This document shows, one piece after another, positions 31,423-44,339 of a stretch of DNA of 64,000 bases. The notes below the pieces were generated by a model that searched no databases, had not been told where the DNA came from, and was given only the letters and a program-made list of their open reading frames with translations. A program made the translations under genes and the position numbers. Origin of the DNA: Solanum dulcamara (lineage: Eukaryota > Streptophyta > Magnoliopsida > Solanales > Solanaceae); NCBI RefSeq assembly GCF_947179165.1, contig NC_077247.1, forward strand, positions 46,420,935-46,484,934. The letters are read 5' to 3'. Each line of letters begins with the position of its first letter. Positions within the stretch are counted from its first letter, which is position 1.

Positions 31423-34400
31423 AGCGTATATAAAAGTTAAATTCAAACAAGGCTTTTTGGTATTCCCCACTAATGCATTTGAGGCTAAAATTCTCAAACT
31501 TATTCTCCTTAATCTTTCACCCATTAAATAAAGAGATGTTGATAGGTACAATACAGAGATATATTTTGATCAGTCCTCTTCATCAACAGCATCTAGAATT
31601 GTTGAAGTACCAATTCATTCTGATTATCAAATAGCATATATGTTTTTTCACATGGTATATGTACTTTTTTCTTGGCCGAGTAAAATTATTTCATCAAATG
31701 ATTTTTTTAGATTGATACGTCTTGAGAGAAAATGTTCTAAAATATAAAAAAAAGTTCTAATATCAAAGCTTGTTTACTTGTGGCACGTCTTCTATGAATA
31801 AAGTTGTACTACGTTAAGAGCTGTTCAAGTACTATACCACAAGAATCATTTTTACGTACGGCATACTTAACTGATTATTACAGGTTATTATTATTATTAT
31901 TTCAAATTATTATTTTAGAGTTGAAATAGAAATGTTTCAATCATTGTATGTAGACTTAATTTTATAGTACAAAATTATCTATATTATCGATGCACAGTAT
32001 AATTCTTTCATTTATATATTTGGTAATTCTAGGAAGAGGGAGTCTCAAAATTCAAGAATGTGACGTCATGTTTAAATCTCAACGGAGGCAAAAGAAATAC
32101 TAGATGATTCTATCTCATCTGCTCAAACTTTATTGATAGGAGGTAGCAAGTATTTCGATAATTAATCCAAGTATTAATTGAGGTGGGTACAAATTAACCC
32201 GAACAAGATGATTCAAAATGCGAGGTAGATGTATGTAGTCATGGGCTGGAATAATAGGAAACTGCATTATGGACAATATACAAAACAATTCTAAAATGGA
32301 GCCAAACCTTTGATATTCTGGATTGTGTATATTATATGATAATACTAAAAAAGGAAAAGGATGAAGAAATTAAAAGAGAGAGAGAGAGAATCCAACAGAA
32401 ACAAAGGGAATTTTGTAAGAGATCAGAGATGGAAGAGAGGGTGCAGACCAAGTAATATGGAAAGTGAAGTTGATAAATATGTCAGAAGGTTAACAAAATT
32501 CCCTTTTTGTAACTTCTTCAAAGAAGATGATTGGCAAATTAGAATTATGGTAGAAAAGAGTTCCTATCACTACTAGTGTCCAATTATTGAAAGCTATCAG
32601 ACAACCCATGATCCATCTCAAACTCAAATTCCCTTTTCTTCTTTTTTATTACTCCAAAATCACCTTTAATAATAGACTACTACGAGTTTAATTAATATAT
32701 ATAGGAGTATTATTATAATATATTTTACACCTTATATAAAATTTAACTATAAGTAAATTTTAAAAAAATCATGAATGAATAACCTACAAAACATGGGAAA
32801 ACGATAGGTAAAATTACATTGATAGCCTAAAATTTCTTTACAAAGTTGAGGTAACAATAGGTTACCATTAGTCACTTAATCAACTACAAATCACATATCT
32901 AAGGATTCAATCCTAGATTTTATCATGAGGATTGAAGATTGATACATGTCTAAAAGTAAAACACCCCTTCTCTAACCCCCCACCCCCACCCACTCTTCCC
33001 TAGACCCACATATGGACCCTTCTCTCCATCCTCTCACATGTTGCCCACTAACATCCATATCTGAACCATTTAATGACTGGGCCATAACTTTGATGGGACA
33101 ACCAAAATTAACCTAGCAAAAACTCAAATTGATTTATAAGGTGTAAGCTATCTATAATTTTAAAGTACCTTTTGAGATGTTTTTTTACCTTGTTGCTCTA
33201 AGCAAAGCTTCATTTCTTGGCCCCCTAAGTAAATCAATGTCATGGTCGATTATTATATGAAAATGTTTTGCACATCAAATCAATCATGTTACAACTTTTT
33301 CACTTTGGATATATAGATCAGATTGAACCACTTTCTTTTGTGTCATGATGTTGGATTTGAATATACTAACTACTATTGAAAAACATGAGTACTTGGGTTT
33401 GGAATCATGTAAATTCTTCAAGTTTAAAAAGGGATGAAATCTTGAAAGTCCAACTAGATTTGAGATTAGGATATATTGCGTGTATTTCTTTTCTTTTTTT
33501 TCCTCTCTTAATTGACTATTAATATTGGGTAATGATGGAAAAAATGCACATTGGTTTTGTGGCTGGAAGTTCATGTTTCTAGGGTAAATAGGACAAGCAA
33601 CTTCACATTAGTCAAAGCACTATATATATATCCTAAAACATAAATCAACTCTGTACTTGAGATGAGTAAAAAGAGTCCATAAACACTTAACTTTCCCATG
33701 AAAACCACAAACCCACATGATTTGCTTGGGAATATTGAAAAAAAGAAGAAAAGAAACTCGTATCAAAAGAAGATCTTTTTATGCCCCATATCTCCTTATT
33801 AATTATTTTTCCACCCACTCCAACAAATAGCAAAAAAAAAAAAAACAATTTCCTTTTCACTCTTAATTAAACCTAATTAGCTAGGGACCAAATGAAACCT
33901 TCTCCATATTGTAAAACAGTATTCTTCTATCACAAGTATTTCTCTTTGGCCCTTTCTTGAATAAGGACCCTACACTAATTAGCTTCTTCACCTACTCTAA
34001 ACCAGGAGAATTCAACGAAATGTCACTCGACAGGTGTCGAATTCTGATTCAGACACGTCATCATAGAGCAAATGTACTTGGCCCCCACCAGTGGTGACAT
34101 GTCAATTCCAATCATGTACAAACGTGGGGTCATCCAAGTTTCATGCATAGATAAGGCAGCCAACTCCCATTATTAATTAAACTCAGCAAATTAAGGGCTA
34201 CAGGAGAATGGAAATGAATGGCAAAGGGCCCTGAATGATCGATACAAAAGGCAAAGTACAAAATGAGGTGCAATTATTCATGCCATTCATTTCCAACCCC
34301 GAGCAAGGATTTCAATTTTAAAAAATTATGCAAAAGCTCAAAGAACAAAATTAAAGAAAAAGTAGAGCTGAGCCGAGAATTGAAATCTAGGAGTTTGAGA

Positions 34401-34900
34401 TTTTAGTCCTTTTAAGTTATTAGCTTTAAATTAATATTAGTGCATATTCAATAGATTTCTTAAGATAAATATAAAATTTAGAATCAAAGACATACACAGT
34501 AGAGTATTAATATCGAGTTTGATTATCTGAATCCAATACATTCAATGCATAGTATAAATATATGTGTAAGCATCCTCTAAAAATATAAACATATATAGTA
34601 AATATATATGAACTCATAACTTTAAAAATATAATAAGTTCAATTCTAATTAAGAATCTTAAAGATTGAACTCATAGAGCTATAAATATTGAATCAACTTT
34701 TATTTAAATTAAAATTATTGCTGGCCGAACCTGTAACTCATATTCTACCCCCCAACCCACCCGGAAAAAAAGTATCCACAAAAAGAGAAGGAAAAAAGAA
34801 GAAGCTGGTAAGCCCCAAAGCATATAATAAAATCATCATTTGTAGTAACAAAAAACTATACCAAGTTGATTGATATTGATACCAGTACAATATCCCTCCC
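31423..34900. other. Intergenic upstream of the PADRE gene
   Basis: AT-rich. A C-rich stretch at 32960-33000 (CCCCCCACCCCCACCC) is the mirror of other G/C runs in the window. The section 33990-34340 is less AT-rich, with motifs such as GACACGTCATC (34051-34061), which contains an ACGTCA bZIP core, and may be part of the promoter. No gene recognised; ORFs at 32361-32576, 33284-33574 and 34688-34873 lack domain signals. Confidence 0.5.
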
Positions 34901-34928
34901 CTCTCTTCACTTCTTCTTTTGCTCTCAT

Positions 34929-34934
34929 TATAAA
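34929..34934 (+). promoter_or_regulatory. TATA box of the PADRE gene
   Basis: TATAAA about 103 bp upstream of the ATG. It is followed by a CT-rich leader (CTTTCTCTTTCTCTTTCTC, about 34949-34996) of the sort common in plant 5' UTRs. There is no ATG between the TATA box and the start codon. Confidence 0.7.
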
Positions 34935-35031
34935 CACAAGAAAAGAGACTTTTCTTTCTCTTTCTCTTTCTCTTCTCCTTTTCCTCCTCCTCCTTTTGGA
35001 AAATAAAGATAAAAATAGCTAGCTAGCCATC

Positions 35032-35595
35032 ATGAAGAACACAATAAGATGTTGCATATCTTGCATACTACCATGTGGGGCACTTGATGTAATTCGAATA
35101 GTTCATGCTAATGGCAAAGTTGAAGAGATTAGTGGGAGCATAAAAGCAGCAGAAATCATGAAGATTTACCCTAAACATGTTCTTAAAAAGCCATCATCAT
35201 CTTATTATTCCTCAGAAGGAGGAGGAGTTTGTCCGAAAATCGTAGTAGTTCCTCCGGATGCTGAACTTAAACGTGGCAAGATTTATTTCCTCATGCCAAT
35301 TCCTACTTCTTCAAGTGAAAAAAATCGTTCGAAATCATCATCATCATCAACAACAACAAGGAAGAAGAAAACAAGATCTTCATCTTCATCATCATCATCA
35401 TCATCATCACAAGGTCATCATATTAATAATAATATAAATGGTAGTAGTAACAATTTGATGGTGTCTAATGATCAATATTTGAGTGAAATCTTGTCTGAAA
35501 AAGTCTCAACACAAAGAGAAAGAAGAAGAGGAAGAGTCGGAGTATGGAGGCCTCATTTAGAGAGCATTTCTGAGGCTGTAAATCATGAAGCATAA
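35032..35595 (+). CDS. DUF4228 / PADRE-domain protein
   Basis: 187 residues, single exon. Residues 1-90 form the DUF4228 (PADRE) core, with an N-terminal Cys-rich stretch (CCISCILPCG), then DVIRIVHANGKVEEISG, AAEIMKIYPKHVL and the LKRGKIYFLMPIP block. The family is plant-specific and often induced by pathogens and abiotic stress; its biochemical role is not established. Residues about 91-145 are disordered and dominated by Ser, then Asn. The C-terminal block YLSEILSEKVST...GRVGVWRPHLESI resembles a motif that ends many longer members. Unlike several relatives it lacks an MGN-type myristoylation start. A TATA box at 34929 and a CT-rich leader support the chosen ATG. Confidence 0.92.
   Translation: MKNTIRCCISCILPCGALDVIRIVHANGKVEEISGSIKAAEIMKIYPKHVLKKPSSSYYSSEGGGVCPKIVVVPPDAELKRGKIYFLMPIPTSSSEKNRSKSSSSSTTTRKKKTRSSSSSSSSSSSQGHHINNNINGSSNNLMVSNDQYLSEILSEKVSTQRERRRGRVGVWRPHLESISEAVNHEA
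35334..35411 (+). repeat. Coding trinucleotide (TCA/TCT/ACA) microsatellite
   Basis: Runs of TCA, then ACA, then TCT/TCA encode two serine tracts (five and eleven serines) separated by a Thr/Arg/Lys linker. Replication slippage here would change tract length without breaking the frame. Confidence 0.85.
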
Positions 35596-37286
35596 CTAAA
35601 TCTCAATTTGAGTTTGTTATTAATTTTTTTTTTGTCAAGAATTTTCTTCACTATGGTAAAGGTTCTCAAGGAAAACTTGAAATTTTTCTTCTATTTTTTT
35701 TTCGGTTTGTAAATATACATAGATTGAAGAAAACAATAATTAATATGCCCCAAAAAAGAAAGTTGTATTATTGTTTGAATTTTGGTACTTAAATGATTTG
35801 ATTAATTACTACTTGTTTATGAGATTAAAGCCTATGGAATGGAAAAAAATTGAGATTCTTTCAAAGAAAGATCAACAGATATATCTTCAAGAAGTGATTG
35901 TAATTGATGATCAAATTTTCCATAATTTAATTTTGTTAATGTATTTCTAATTTATTGTGCCAGGTTCACTCACCGTAACTCATATTGTCGGCCCTAAACC
36001 GGTATAAAAGGGAAAAGATTATGATAAATTGACTAGAATTAACAATTAAAATGAATTAGTTTATGATGAATCCTTAACTTGTTGGGTTGGTTTCAACTCA
36101 GGGGGCAATTGGGCAAGTTAACTTTTTGATAGAATTCACTAACTTTAATTTAAATTTTATATTAATAAATTAAATATTAAATCTAATTACTATCTGATGT
36201 GACTATTTTAGAATTTAAAATTCATAAAATTCAAATTGTTACTCGATTTCAAGAAATAAGGTGATAGCAAATACGATCACTTAATGTAGGAGTAACTCTT
36301 TATTTGGAAACAATTTAACTAACACATTGGTATGATCTAATATCAATGTCAATCTGCTTGTTTCCTGGCGTTCTGGTTCCTCTAATGTGTCGGCACAAAA
36401 AAAAAGACGAACAGTTTCTGTTAGTACTTTTTTTTGGTTTGTTTGTTTTATTTTGCAAAGCAACTTATAGTACTCCATTGGAAAAGGAAAATTATTTTTT
36501 CCCATAAATAAGAATATTACCCACCTTAATCATACAAAATGCACAAGCCGCTTCATGACTAAATTATTCATCATGCAATAAAAAATTACGCTTTTTAAAT
36601 TAAAGTAGGCCAGGTTATGAAATCTGAGGCTAAGTGAATCATTAGATCTAATTAAAGTAGTAAAAAGAAAAGAAAATCATGACTCATGTGGGATTAAAAA
36701 TATAATAATTGTAATTTAAACTCCAGGAGAAAATGATTCTTGTTCTTCGGATCAATTGCTTGGTTGAAAAGGTTATTAACAACTAGATTATAGGCTAGAC
36801 TATCATGAACTTTTTCCCCTCTAAAAAATACACTTTCTTTTCTTTATATATAAAATAAATGAAATATTATATGTTAAGATAATCAAAGAGTACTTTAAGC
36901 TAGCTATAATGTTGATGGAACAATTGTCCCCACTATACTTTTTCCTAAGCATAGAATAATGCAGTTCTAGCTTGCGTTATGATTTATTCCCAAGTGGAAT
37001 GAAAGAGTTTTCCTTCAAAAGAAGTCCTTTTGTTCTTTGAAGATTAGAGAGGGGTGACTATCATTAGTATTCGTTTAAGAATTTTTCACTTTATCACGCC
37101 AATTTTATCTGTTGTTGCAATACGTACGTAGGTTATTCTATTATCAAAATTTTAAATTTCACATTTTAAGAAAACTGTAAATATCTTTTGAGTGATTAAA
37201 AAATTCTTAGATGGATATATATAACTTTATTCATTTGTTAATGTTAATAGCTATCATCCTTAAAAGGTTTTATAATTCGAAAAATT
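35596..37286. other. Intergenic, 3' of the PADRE gene
   Basis: 3' UTR and AT-rich spacer. Candidate polyadenylation-type AATAAT occurs near 35735. No gene or element recognised. Confidence 0.5.
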
Positions 37287-38217
37287 AAAGGACCTAAAAT
37301 ACCCTCAAACTATTGAAAATGGTACAAAAATGTCTCTCATTCATTTATTAGGCCTAAAATGCCCTTGGCAATACCTTTAGGTCCAAAAATGACCTTTTTT
37401 TTAACGGAAAAGATTATGAGGGGCATTTTTGTACCATTTCCAATAGTTCAAGCGCATTTTAGGCCCTTTTATGTAATTAAAATTTTGTTAAATAAATTTT
37501 GATTTATAATTAATTTAAAATAATTAAATTATAACCAATAGATAACCGCCACGTGTTTAAAAATTATTTAAATCATTTAATTGAAATTTTGTTAAATAAA
37601 TTTTAATTTATAATTAATTTTAAATAATTAAATATTAACTAATAGATGACCGCCACGTGTTTAAAAATTTATTCAAATTATTTAATTAAAATTCTGTTAA
37701 ATAAATTTTAATTTATAATTAATTTAAAATAATTAAATTGTAACCAATAGATGGCCACCACGTGTTTAAAAAAAATATTCAAATTATTTAATTAAAATTA
37801 TGTTAAAGAAAAGGTCATTTTTGAAACTAAAGATCGATGACAAGAGCATTATTGGTTACAATTTAATAAATAAATCAACATTAATTTAACCAATAATGCT
37901 CTTGTCATCGATCTTTAGTTCCAAAAATGACTTTTTCTTTAACATAATTTTAATTAAATAATTTGAATAATTTTTTAAACACGTGACGGTCATCTATTGG
38001 TTACAATTTAATTATTTTAAATTAATTATAAATTAAAATTTATTTAACAGAATTTTAATTACATAAAAGGTCTTAAAATGCGCTCGAACTATTGAAAATT
38101 TTACAAAAATGCCCCTCATACCCTTTTCCGTTAAAGAAAATGTCATTTTTGGACCTAAAAATGAATGATCAATGACATTTTAGGTCCAATAAATAGATGA
38201 AAGACATTTTTATACCC
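37287..38217. mobile_element. Long foldback element with internal tandem repeats
   Basis: A long imperfect palindrome. Left arm from about 37321 (GGTACAAAAATGTCTCTCAT) is inverted near 38217-38198. Inner blocks AACGGAAAAGATTATGAGGGGCATTTTTGTA and CGCATTTTAGG...TTTTATGTAATTAAAATT are inverted at 38125-38045. The centre (37811-37858 against 37887-37935) forms a nearly perfect 48-bp stem around a loop of about 28 nt. A copy of the outer ACTATTGAAAATGGTACAAAAATG block also occurs directly at 38087, so the structure is nested. No ORF. Exact termini and target duplication are not resolved; Mutator-like or other foldback origin is possible. Confidence 0.8.
37473..37788. repeat. Three tandem copies of an about 105-bp G-box unit
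   Basis: Units start near 37473, 37578 and 37683, each beginning TAATTRAAATT(T/C)TGTTAAATAAATTTT and ending with a CCACGTGT box. CACGTG falls at 37550, 37654 and 37759. The opposite arm of the foldback has one unit only, with CACGTG at 37980. Confidence 0.85.
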
Positions 38218-38739
38218 ATAGCCCTTTTCCATTCATAATTACCACTATTTCCGGTGTCTGTTACAGGTCATATTCATCTTCCCATAGTGAAAAATATGGT
38301 TCGTGATCCCATATATATTAAATTCCATATTCTGATTCATTTGAGTTTCTGAAACTCTCTCCACTAAATTGGGGGCCAGCAAAAAAGCTTGGCATAAAAA
38401 TTGTTTGGAATTTTATCCATTTTGATCGATCATTGATTAGATTTCTTGTGAGTGAAGGAAGAATATCAGAATATTTTTTACATTTTTTTTTCTTCTATAT
38501 GCATGTTTGGAAGCCGCACAGTGAAAAAATCAAGAGTTTTGGTCTCATATACGATAAAAAGAGTGAAATTATGTAAGAGGACTGAAAATCCGCGCATCGC
38601 CAATTCAAATTTGAGCAAGTTACTCATTTGATTGGTCGACAAAAAATAATTACATTCCCCAACTAAATATATATAAAAATATATATTTGTTTTTATGAAC
38701 AACTTTTATATAAATTTAAAGTTGGATCCTACCACATAA

Positions 38740-38811
38740 TTAATTTGTATGGGTGTCTAAGGTAATATATGGTTATTAATTTGTATGGGTGTCTAAGGTA
38801 ATATATAGTTC
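38740..38811. repeat. 36-bp tandem duplication
   Basis: Two copies of TTAATTTGTATGGGTGTCTA... (38740-38775 and 38776-38811), nearly identical, so the duplication is recent. Confidence 0.85.
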
Positions 38812-41038
38812 GTGAAAAATAGTATAACTAATTATGATGAATCTTAAATAGATCTAATAGAATAAAATATAAATGATATCTTTTTATTTAGTAATAATTT
38901 AATTTAAAATACTTATTAATCACCTTTAATAAGATGATTTAATTTAGTCATATAAATATTTATAATTTAATTTAAATTATAAATTTCAAAATCTTTTTTT
39001 CTTATTTCTTAAAATTTGTACTCATGTCAAACATCATCATCAAGCCGTATAAATTATTGAAAGAATGAATTCCTAGCTCTAGAATCTATAAATATCTTTT
39101 CAACTCGCATTATAAATTGAGCCGGAAAAATAATAATTAATCGTGTAGTCCTCTAGCTATTTGAAGAGACCTTTTTTCCCCCTCAAAAACACATAAATTT
39201 CTCTATGTTCACGTACTGTTTATGATAACTCTTGTGTCAAAAAACATGAATATCATGTAATTAATGCTCTTCAATTAATCTTATATGGTCAAGTCTTTAA
39301 AGTAGAATACGACGAAATATAAGCGAAATTTCTTGATGAAACTCTTCTTTTTTTTCTTTTGGAATTAGTATAACGAAAATAACAACATATAAATCATGTA
39401 TAGTTCCACTATATGCGACATGAATCATCGTGTTAGGGATTCATCCGAATTATTTTTGATAAAAAATTATATTATTTATATATAAAAATAATTTTTATGT
39501 ATATATTAAATGTCGAACTCTTTTCGATAAAAAAATATACTATTTATACATAATTAAAATAATTTTTTAAATTTTAAATTTTTTTACTAAAAATTCTGAT
39601 TCCGTCAAAAGTTACGAAAAAATCCATCAACTTGGCCATTTTTCCTTCTCTTTTTTTCGGCTAAACATAATAAGTCTTGGTCTATTTTATTCTATATTTT
39701 ATATAGATTACAGAAGAGAAATACAAAATGAATAAGACAAGAAGATAAACTTAATAATATGAAATTAAATTAGAGCCTTTACCTGCTGGCTGCTGTATTG
39801 GTTGTATGGAAGTCGGTGTCTTTACCTTTTGCTAATAGGGTCGTTTCTTAATATTTTAAATTTATTTTCCAACATATATGTGGTCTTTTCTGCTCCATTT
39901 AATGTTTATCTAAAATTGTTCTATCCATTTTCTTTCAAACAATAATATCAAAATTCAAAGGGTGTATACAACTTGGAGAAACATATATAAAAAATTTCAT
40001 GTTGTCATCATAGTTACAAAAAATGGCAGCTCATTAACGGGGTCGAGAAATTTTTAAGTTTATTCTAGTTTATGATAATGATTATACATAAACAAATTTT
40101 AAGTTTAATTTATTGGATTAAAATTTGGTCCAATCTTCCTTTTATTTTCTTCTTCTTTTTCCCCTTTCTTCCGTATTCAATTTTAAGACTCTTTCTGTTT
40201 GTTATGTGACTAATAGCTAACCCCTTAATCAAAGAAACGCACAAAGCCGATGTTTGGGTATTATTGAACTAAGTTTCCGAATAATTACAACAACAAAAAA
40301 TCAAAGGATAGAGTACCAATGGATGGATTTTTGAGAATTCAATAACTTTTATGCGAATACTATATTTATATTTTTTTAAAAAAATTAAATATATAAAAAA
40401 TAGTATACGTTGGAACTAGTAACAAATTAGTAGGCTCTAGATCTCTATATAAAAATGAAGTGCATGCCAAAGATGCATATCTAAAAAATGTGTATATATG
40501 TAAAATTTTACGAAAGGGGTTAATTAATTTGGTTTTTGAATTTAGAAAACTTCACCTACTCCACCATATATATATATATTCAACTCCTAATGACTAATTA
40601 ACATATTATATAACTTGATATATTCCTTCCACAAGACAAAAAAAACTTTAGTTCCAACATATTGCAGTCACAGTACACAGGCGATGAACTTGGAGGAAAA
40701 AACGAAACATGATAATTGAGTTGCATTGATTTTTTTTTTTTTAACTAGTTAGTACTAAAATGACATTACTTTTCTTTTTCTATTTATTTATTTAGTTATA
40801 TACGTTCTCTTTGTGGGATAGAAAGAGGACTCCACGTTCTCCCATGAAACTGACCAAATACTTCCCCTCATTTTCTTTTTTCTCTTTGTGATTATACTCC
40901 TACACATTTTTCTTTCACTAAAAAGGATGGGGAAAAGGAGTTTATTCGTTTATTTTGGCTTGACTTTTTGTTTGAGGTTGTACTTAAAATGGGGAAACTA
41001 AGGGAGAATTGATTACGGAGTTGTCTTGTGACAAATTG
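38812..41038. other. AT-rich intergenic
   Basis: About 39430-39590 holds two diverged copies of a GATAAAAAAT..ATTATTTATA..AATAATTTTT block. No gene or defined element is recognised up to the copia insertion site. Confidence 0.5.
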
Positions 41039-41043
41039 GCTAA

Positions 41044-41252
41044 TGTTGCGAGAAAATATGGATGTGCTTTCTTTGATTTCCTTTTTTTCTACCTCCATCT
41101 TATCCCCTTTAGTAAATATTTGCATACTTTAAATTGGCAATAAATAGTCAACTAATTTGCAAATATAAATACACAGAAATCTCTTAATTCTCTTTCTTTC
41201 TCTTACTATCTATTCTTCTTATTAATTTGCTAAGTTCGTTTGTTTTATAACA
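41044..41252 (+). repeat. 5' LTR
   Basis: 209 bp, TGTTGCGAGA...TTTTATAACA. Contains a TATA-like CAATAAATAG and a CTCTTTCTTTCTCTTACTATC tract. Confidence 0.92.
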
Positions 41253-41329
41253 TGTTATCAGTACGAGCCTCCATCACTTTGAGATATTTTTAAAAGGTAA
41301 CAAAAGGGTAAGAATTTTATTTATTTAAA

Positions 41330-42060
41330 ATGTCTAATATCTCTAAACTTAAATTTGTTACTTTTGATATATCTCGAAAAGGCTACTCATCATGAACACT
41401 AGATGCCGAAATACACCTAGAATCGATGAGTCTGACAGACACCATCAAAGATGACAATATGACATCTAGTCAAGACCATGCCAAAGCCATGATATTTCTC
41501 CGCCACCATCTTGACTAGGGGTTAAAATTACAGTATTTCACATTAAAAGACCCTCTTAAACTGTGGAAGAATCTAAAAGAAATATATCACCACCTGAAGT
41601 TGGCCATCCTTCCACAGGCACGTCATGATTGACTCAATTTGAGATTAATGAATTTTAAAAATATAACTGAATATAATTTTGCCTTGTTAAAATTATAGTA
41701 TAATTAAATTTATGCGGAGAAGAAATCACTGAGCAAGACAAACTTGAAAAAACATACTCCACATTTTCACCCACGAATATGCTTTTGCAGCAGCAATATC
41801 GCGAAAAGGGTTTTAAAAAATATTCAAAATTACTTTCTTACCTTCTTATTACTAAATGTCATAATGAACTGTTAATGAAAAATCACGATAGTCGGTCGTT
41901 GGTTCTTTGTCACTCCCTAAAATGAATCACGCAAACTATAACTAACGAGAAAGAGGTCATTGCCTCAGTCGTGATCGTAGTCGTGGTCGAATAAGAAATT
42001 ATAATCATGATCCTCGCCTGACACCGAGAAATAATCAGCAATATAAAAAGAAGAGTGAGA
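41330..42060 (+). pseudogene. Copia gag remnant
   Basis: From the ATG at 41330 the translation begins MSNISKLKFVTFDIS and continues in pieces through AKAMIFLRHHLD, DPLKLWKNLKEIY and LQQQYREKGFKKY, the order of the plant copia gag (UBN2-type) domain. Several stops and shifts break it, the first within 25 codons (TGA near 41393). Confidence 0.8.
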
Positions 42061-43299
42061 GGCAAGAAGTTATACCAAAAAAAATAATTAGAAAATATAT
42101 ATCATAGATGTGGAGGTATGGGCACTGGTCACGGACCTATCGATCATCAAAATGTCTGATTCAGCTATATCAGGCATCTTTGAAGAGAGCCAAAAATAAT
42201 CCAAAGACAAACTTTATCTCTGAAGATAATATTAAGCCTATGCATTTGTATATAGCTGATTTCTTCAATTTCCCAGAAGGAAATATAAATATTGATAAGC
42301 CTGATCATATTTAAATAAAAAAAAATCATTTGCTTGTACTAAATAATATGTTTATATTTTTCTAATTCATGTAAATAAATAAAATTTGTATAATGAGTCA
42401 TGTTTTAATTATAACGTTTACCTTATTTCTTTTTGGAAAAAAAATATGGATATGCCTCAAATTTTATTTGAATCAATAATCATTCACGAGGATATTTGTG
42501 TAATTGATAGTGAAATGACTCATGCCATTTTTAAAGACGAGAAATATTTTCCTACTTGCTTAGAAAAAAAGCAAATGTTACTATAATTTTTGGTAATTAA
42601 AAAATTATTGAAGGCCCTGGAAGAGCTACTATATTTCTGCTTAAGGGGAACAAAGATTGTTATAGAAGATGCACTATTCTCTTCTAAATCTCCAAGAAAC
42701 TTATTAAGTTTTAAAGATATCCGCAGAAATAGATATCATTTGAGATACTAAATGAACTGAATACTGAATACCTTGGTATAACCAAGAGTGTCTCAGGCTA
42801 GAAATATATTTTGAAAAAATTACCAACTTTGTCGTTTGGCCTATATTATGCAGAAATTAGTGTAATTGAATTACATTTGATCGTAAACCAGAAGTTTACT
42901 AATCTAAATATATTTGTGATATGGCATATTCGAATAGGTCATTTTGAATCAATAATAATGAGATGAATTCTTAAAAATTCAACTGGATATCCGTTAAAGA
43001 ACCTAAAGATTTTTACGAATGATGAATTTTCATATGTTGCTTGTTATCAAGGCAAATTAATTGCCAGACCATCAATCCTAAAGATTGGCATCGAATCTCC
43101 TAGCTTTTTAGAGCGTATACATGGAGATATATATGGATCTAATCATCCACCTAGTGTATTATTTAGATATTTTATGGTTCTAATAGATGTATCATCAACA
43201 TGGTCTTATGTGTGCCTCTTATCATCTCGCAACCTGTCATTTGCAAAGTTATTAGAACAAATAAATAAGATTGAGGGCGCAATTCTCAGATTATCCAAT

Positions 43300-43570
43300 T
43301 AAAGTTATTCATCTTGATAATGCTGGAGAATTTACATCCAAGCTTTTGATGATTATTACTTATTAGTTGGGATAAAAATTGAACATCATGTTGCTCATGT
43401 TCATACCCAAAATGGCCTTGCAGAGTCATTTATTAAGTGCCTACAATTGATAGCAAGATCTCTACTTATGAAAACGAAATTGTTGATTACTGTTTGGGGA
43501 CATGCTATATTACAAGCAATAGCACGTGTATGTCTCAGACCGATAAATTATAATAAATACTCGCCGTCAT
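43300..43570 (+). pseudogene. Copia integrase core remnant
   Basis: VIHLDNAGEFTS (43308-43341) contains the second catalytic Asp of the DDE core, and HTQNGLAESFIK (near 43403-43438) contains the catalytic Glu. Upstream, from 42950, degraded GHFES and LLVI..SSTWSYVC-like blocks remain. The frame is interrupted. Confidence 0.75.
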
Positions 43571-44339
43571 AATTAGTATTTGATCATAAGTCAAATATAG
43601 CCCATCTACGAAATTTTGGTTGTGCGGGGCCCTCAATGAAGATTGGACATACATGTTGGGTTTGATTCACCCTCTATAATTCGCTATCTCGAACCGTTGA
43701 AAAGAGACTTATTTACTACTGATTTGCAGATTGTCAGTTTGATGAAACAACTTTTCCGTAATTAGGGGGAGAGAAAAAGGAATCCAAAAGAGAAATTGCG
43801 TGAAAAGCTTTATCACTATCTCATTTTGATCCACATACACGCACATGTGAGCAGTTGGTCCAGAAGATCATCCACTTACAAAAATAGCAAATCAAATACT
43901 AGATACATTTAATAATTTGAAATTGATAACTAAGTCACATATCCCTGCAGTGAATATGTCTACCCGGATTGATGTCCCAAAAGGATTATCTACTTGTATC
44001 GTAGCTTCTGGATCTCAAACATGCCTGAAGAGTGGTAGACCATTGGGTTCAAAGGATAAAAATCCTAGAAAGAGAAGCGAGAGAAATAATAAAGATGATA
44101 CTGCAAAAGAACCTCTTGAAGAAGGTCAAAATTTGAGTAATCTTGATATTCCCAAAGAAATCAGTGAACCCAAGACTCAAATGAATGAAGAACTTTCAAT
44201 ACGTTCTACCGGAGATGAGATAAAATTTATATCAATCAAAAATTGCGATGGATAATATTTTTGCATATAATATTGCACTTAAACTCATGCAAGATAGTGA
44301 AAGTATTGAGCCTTAATTCATCGAAGGATGCCAACGTAT

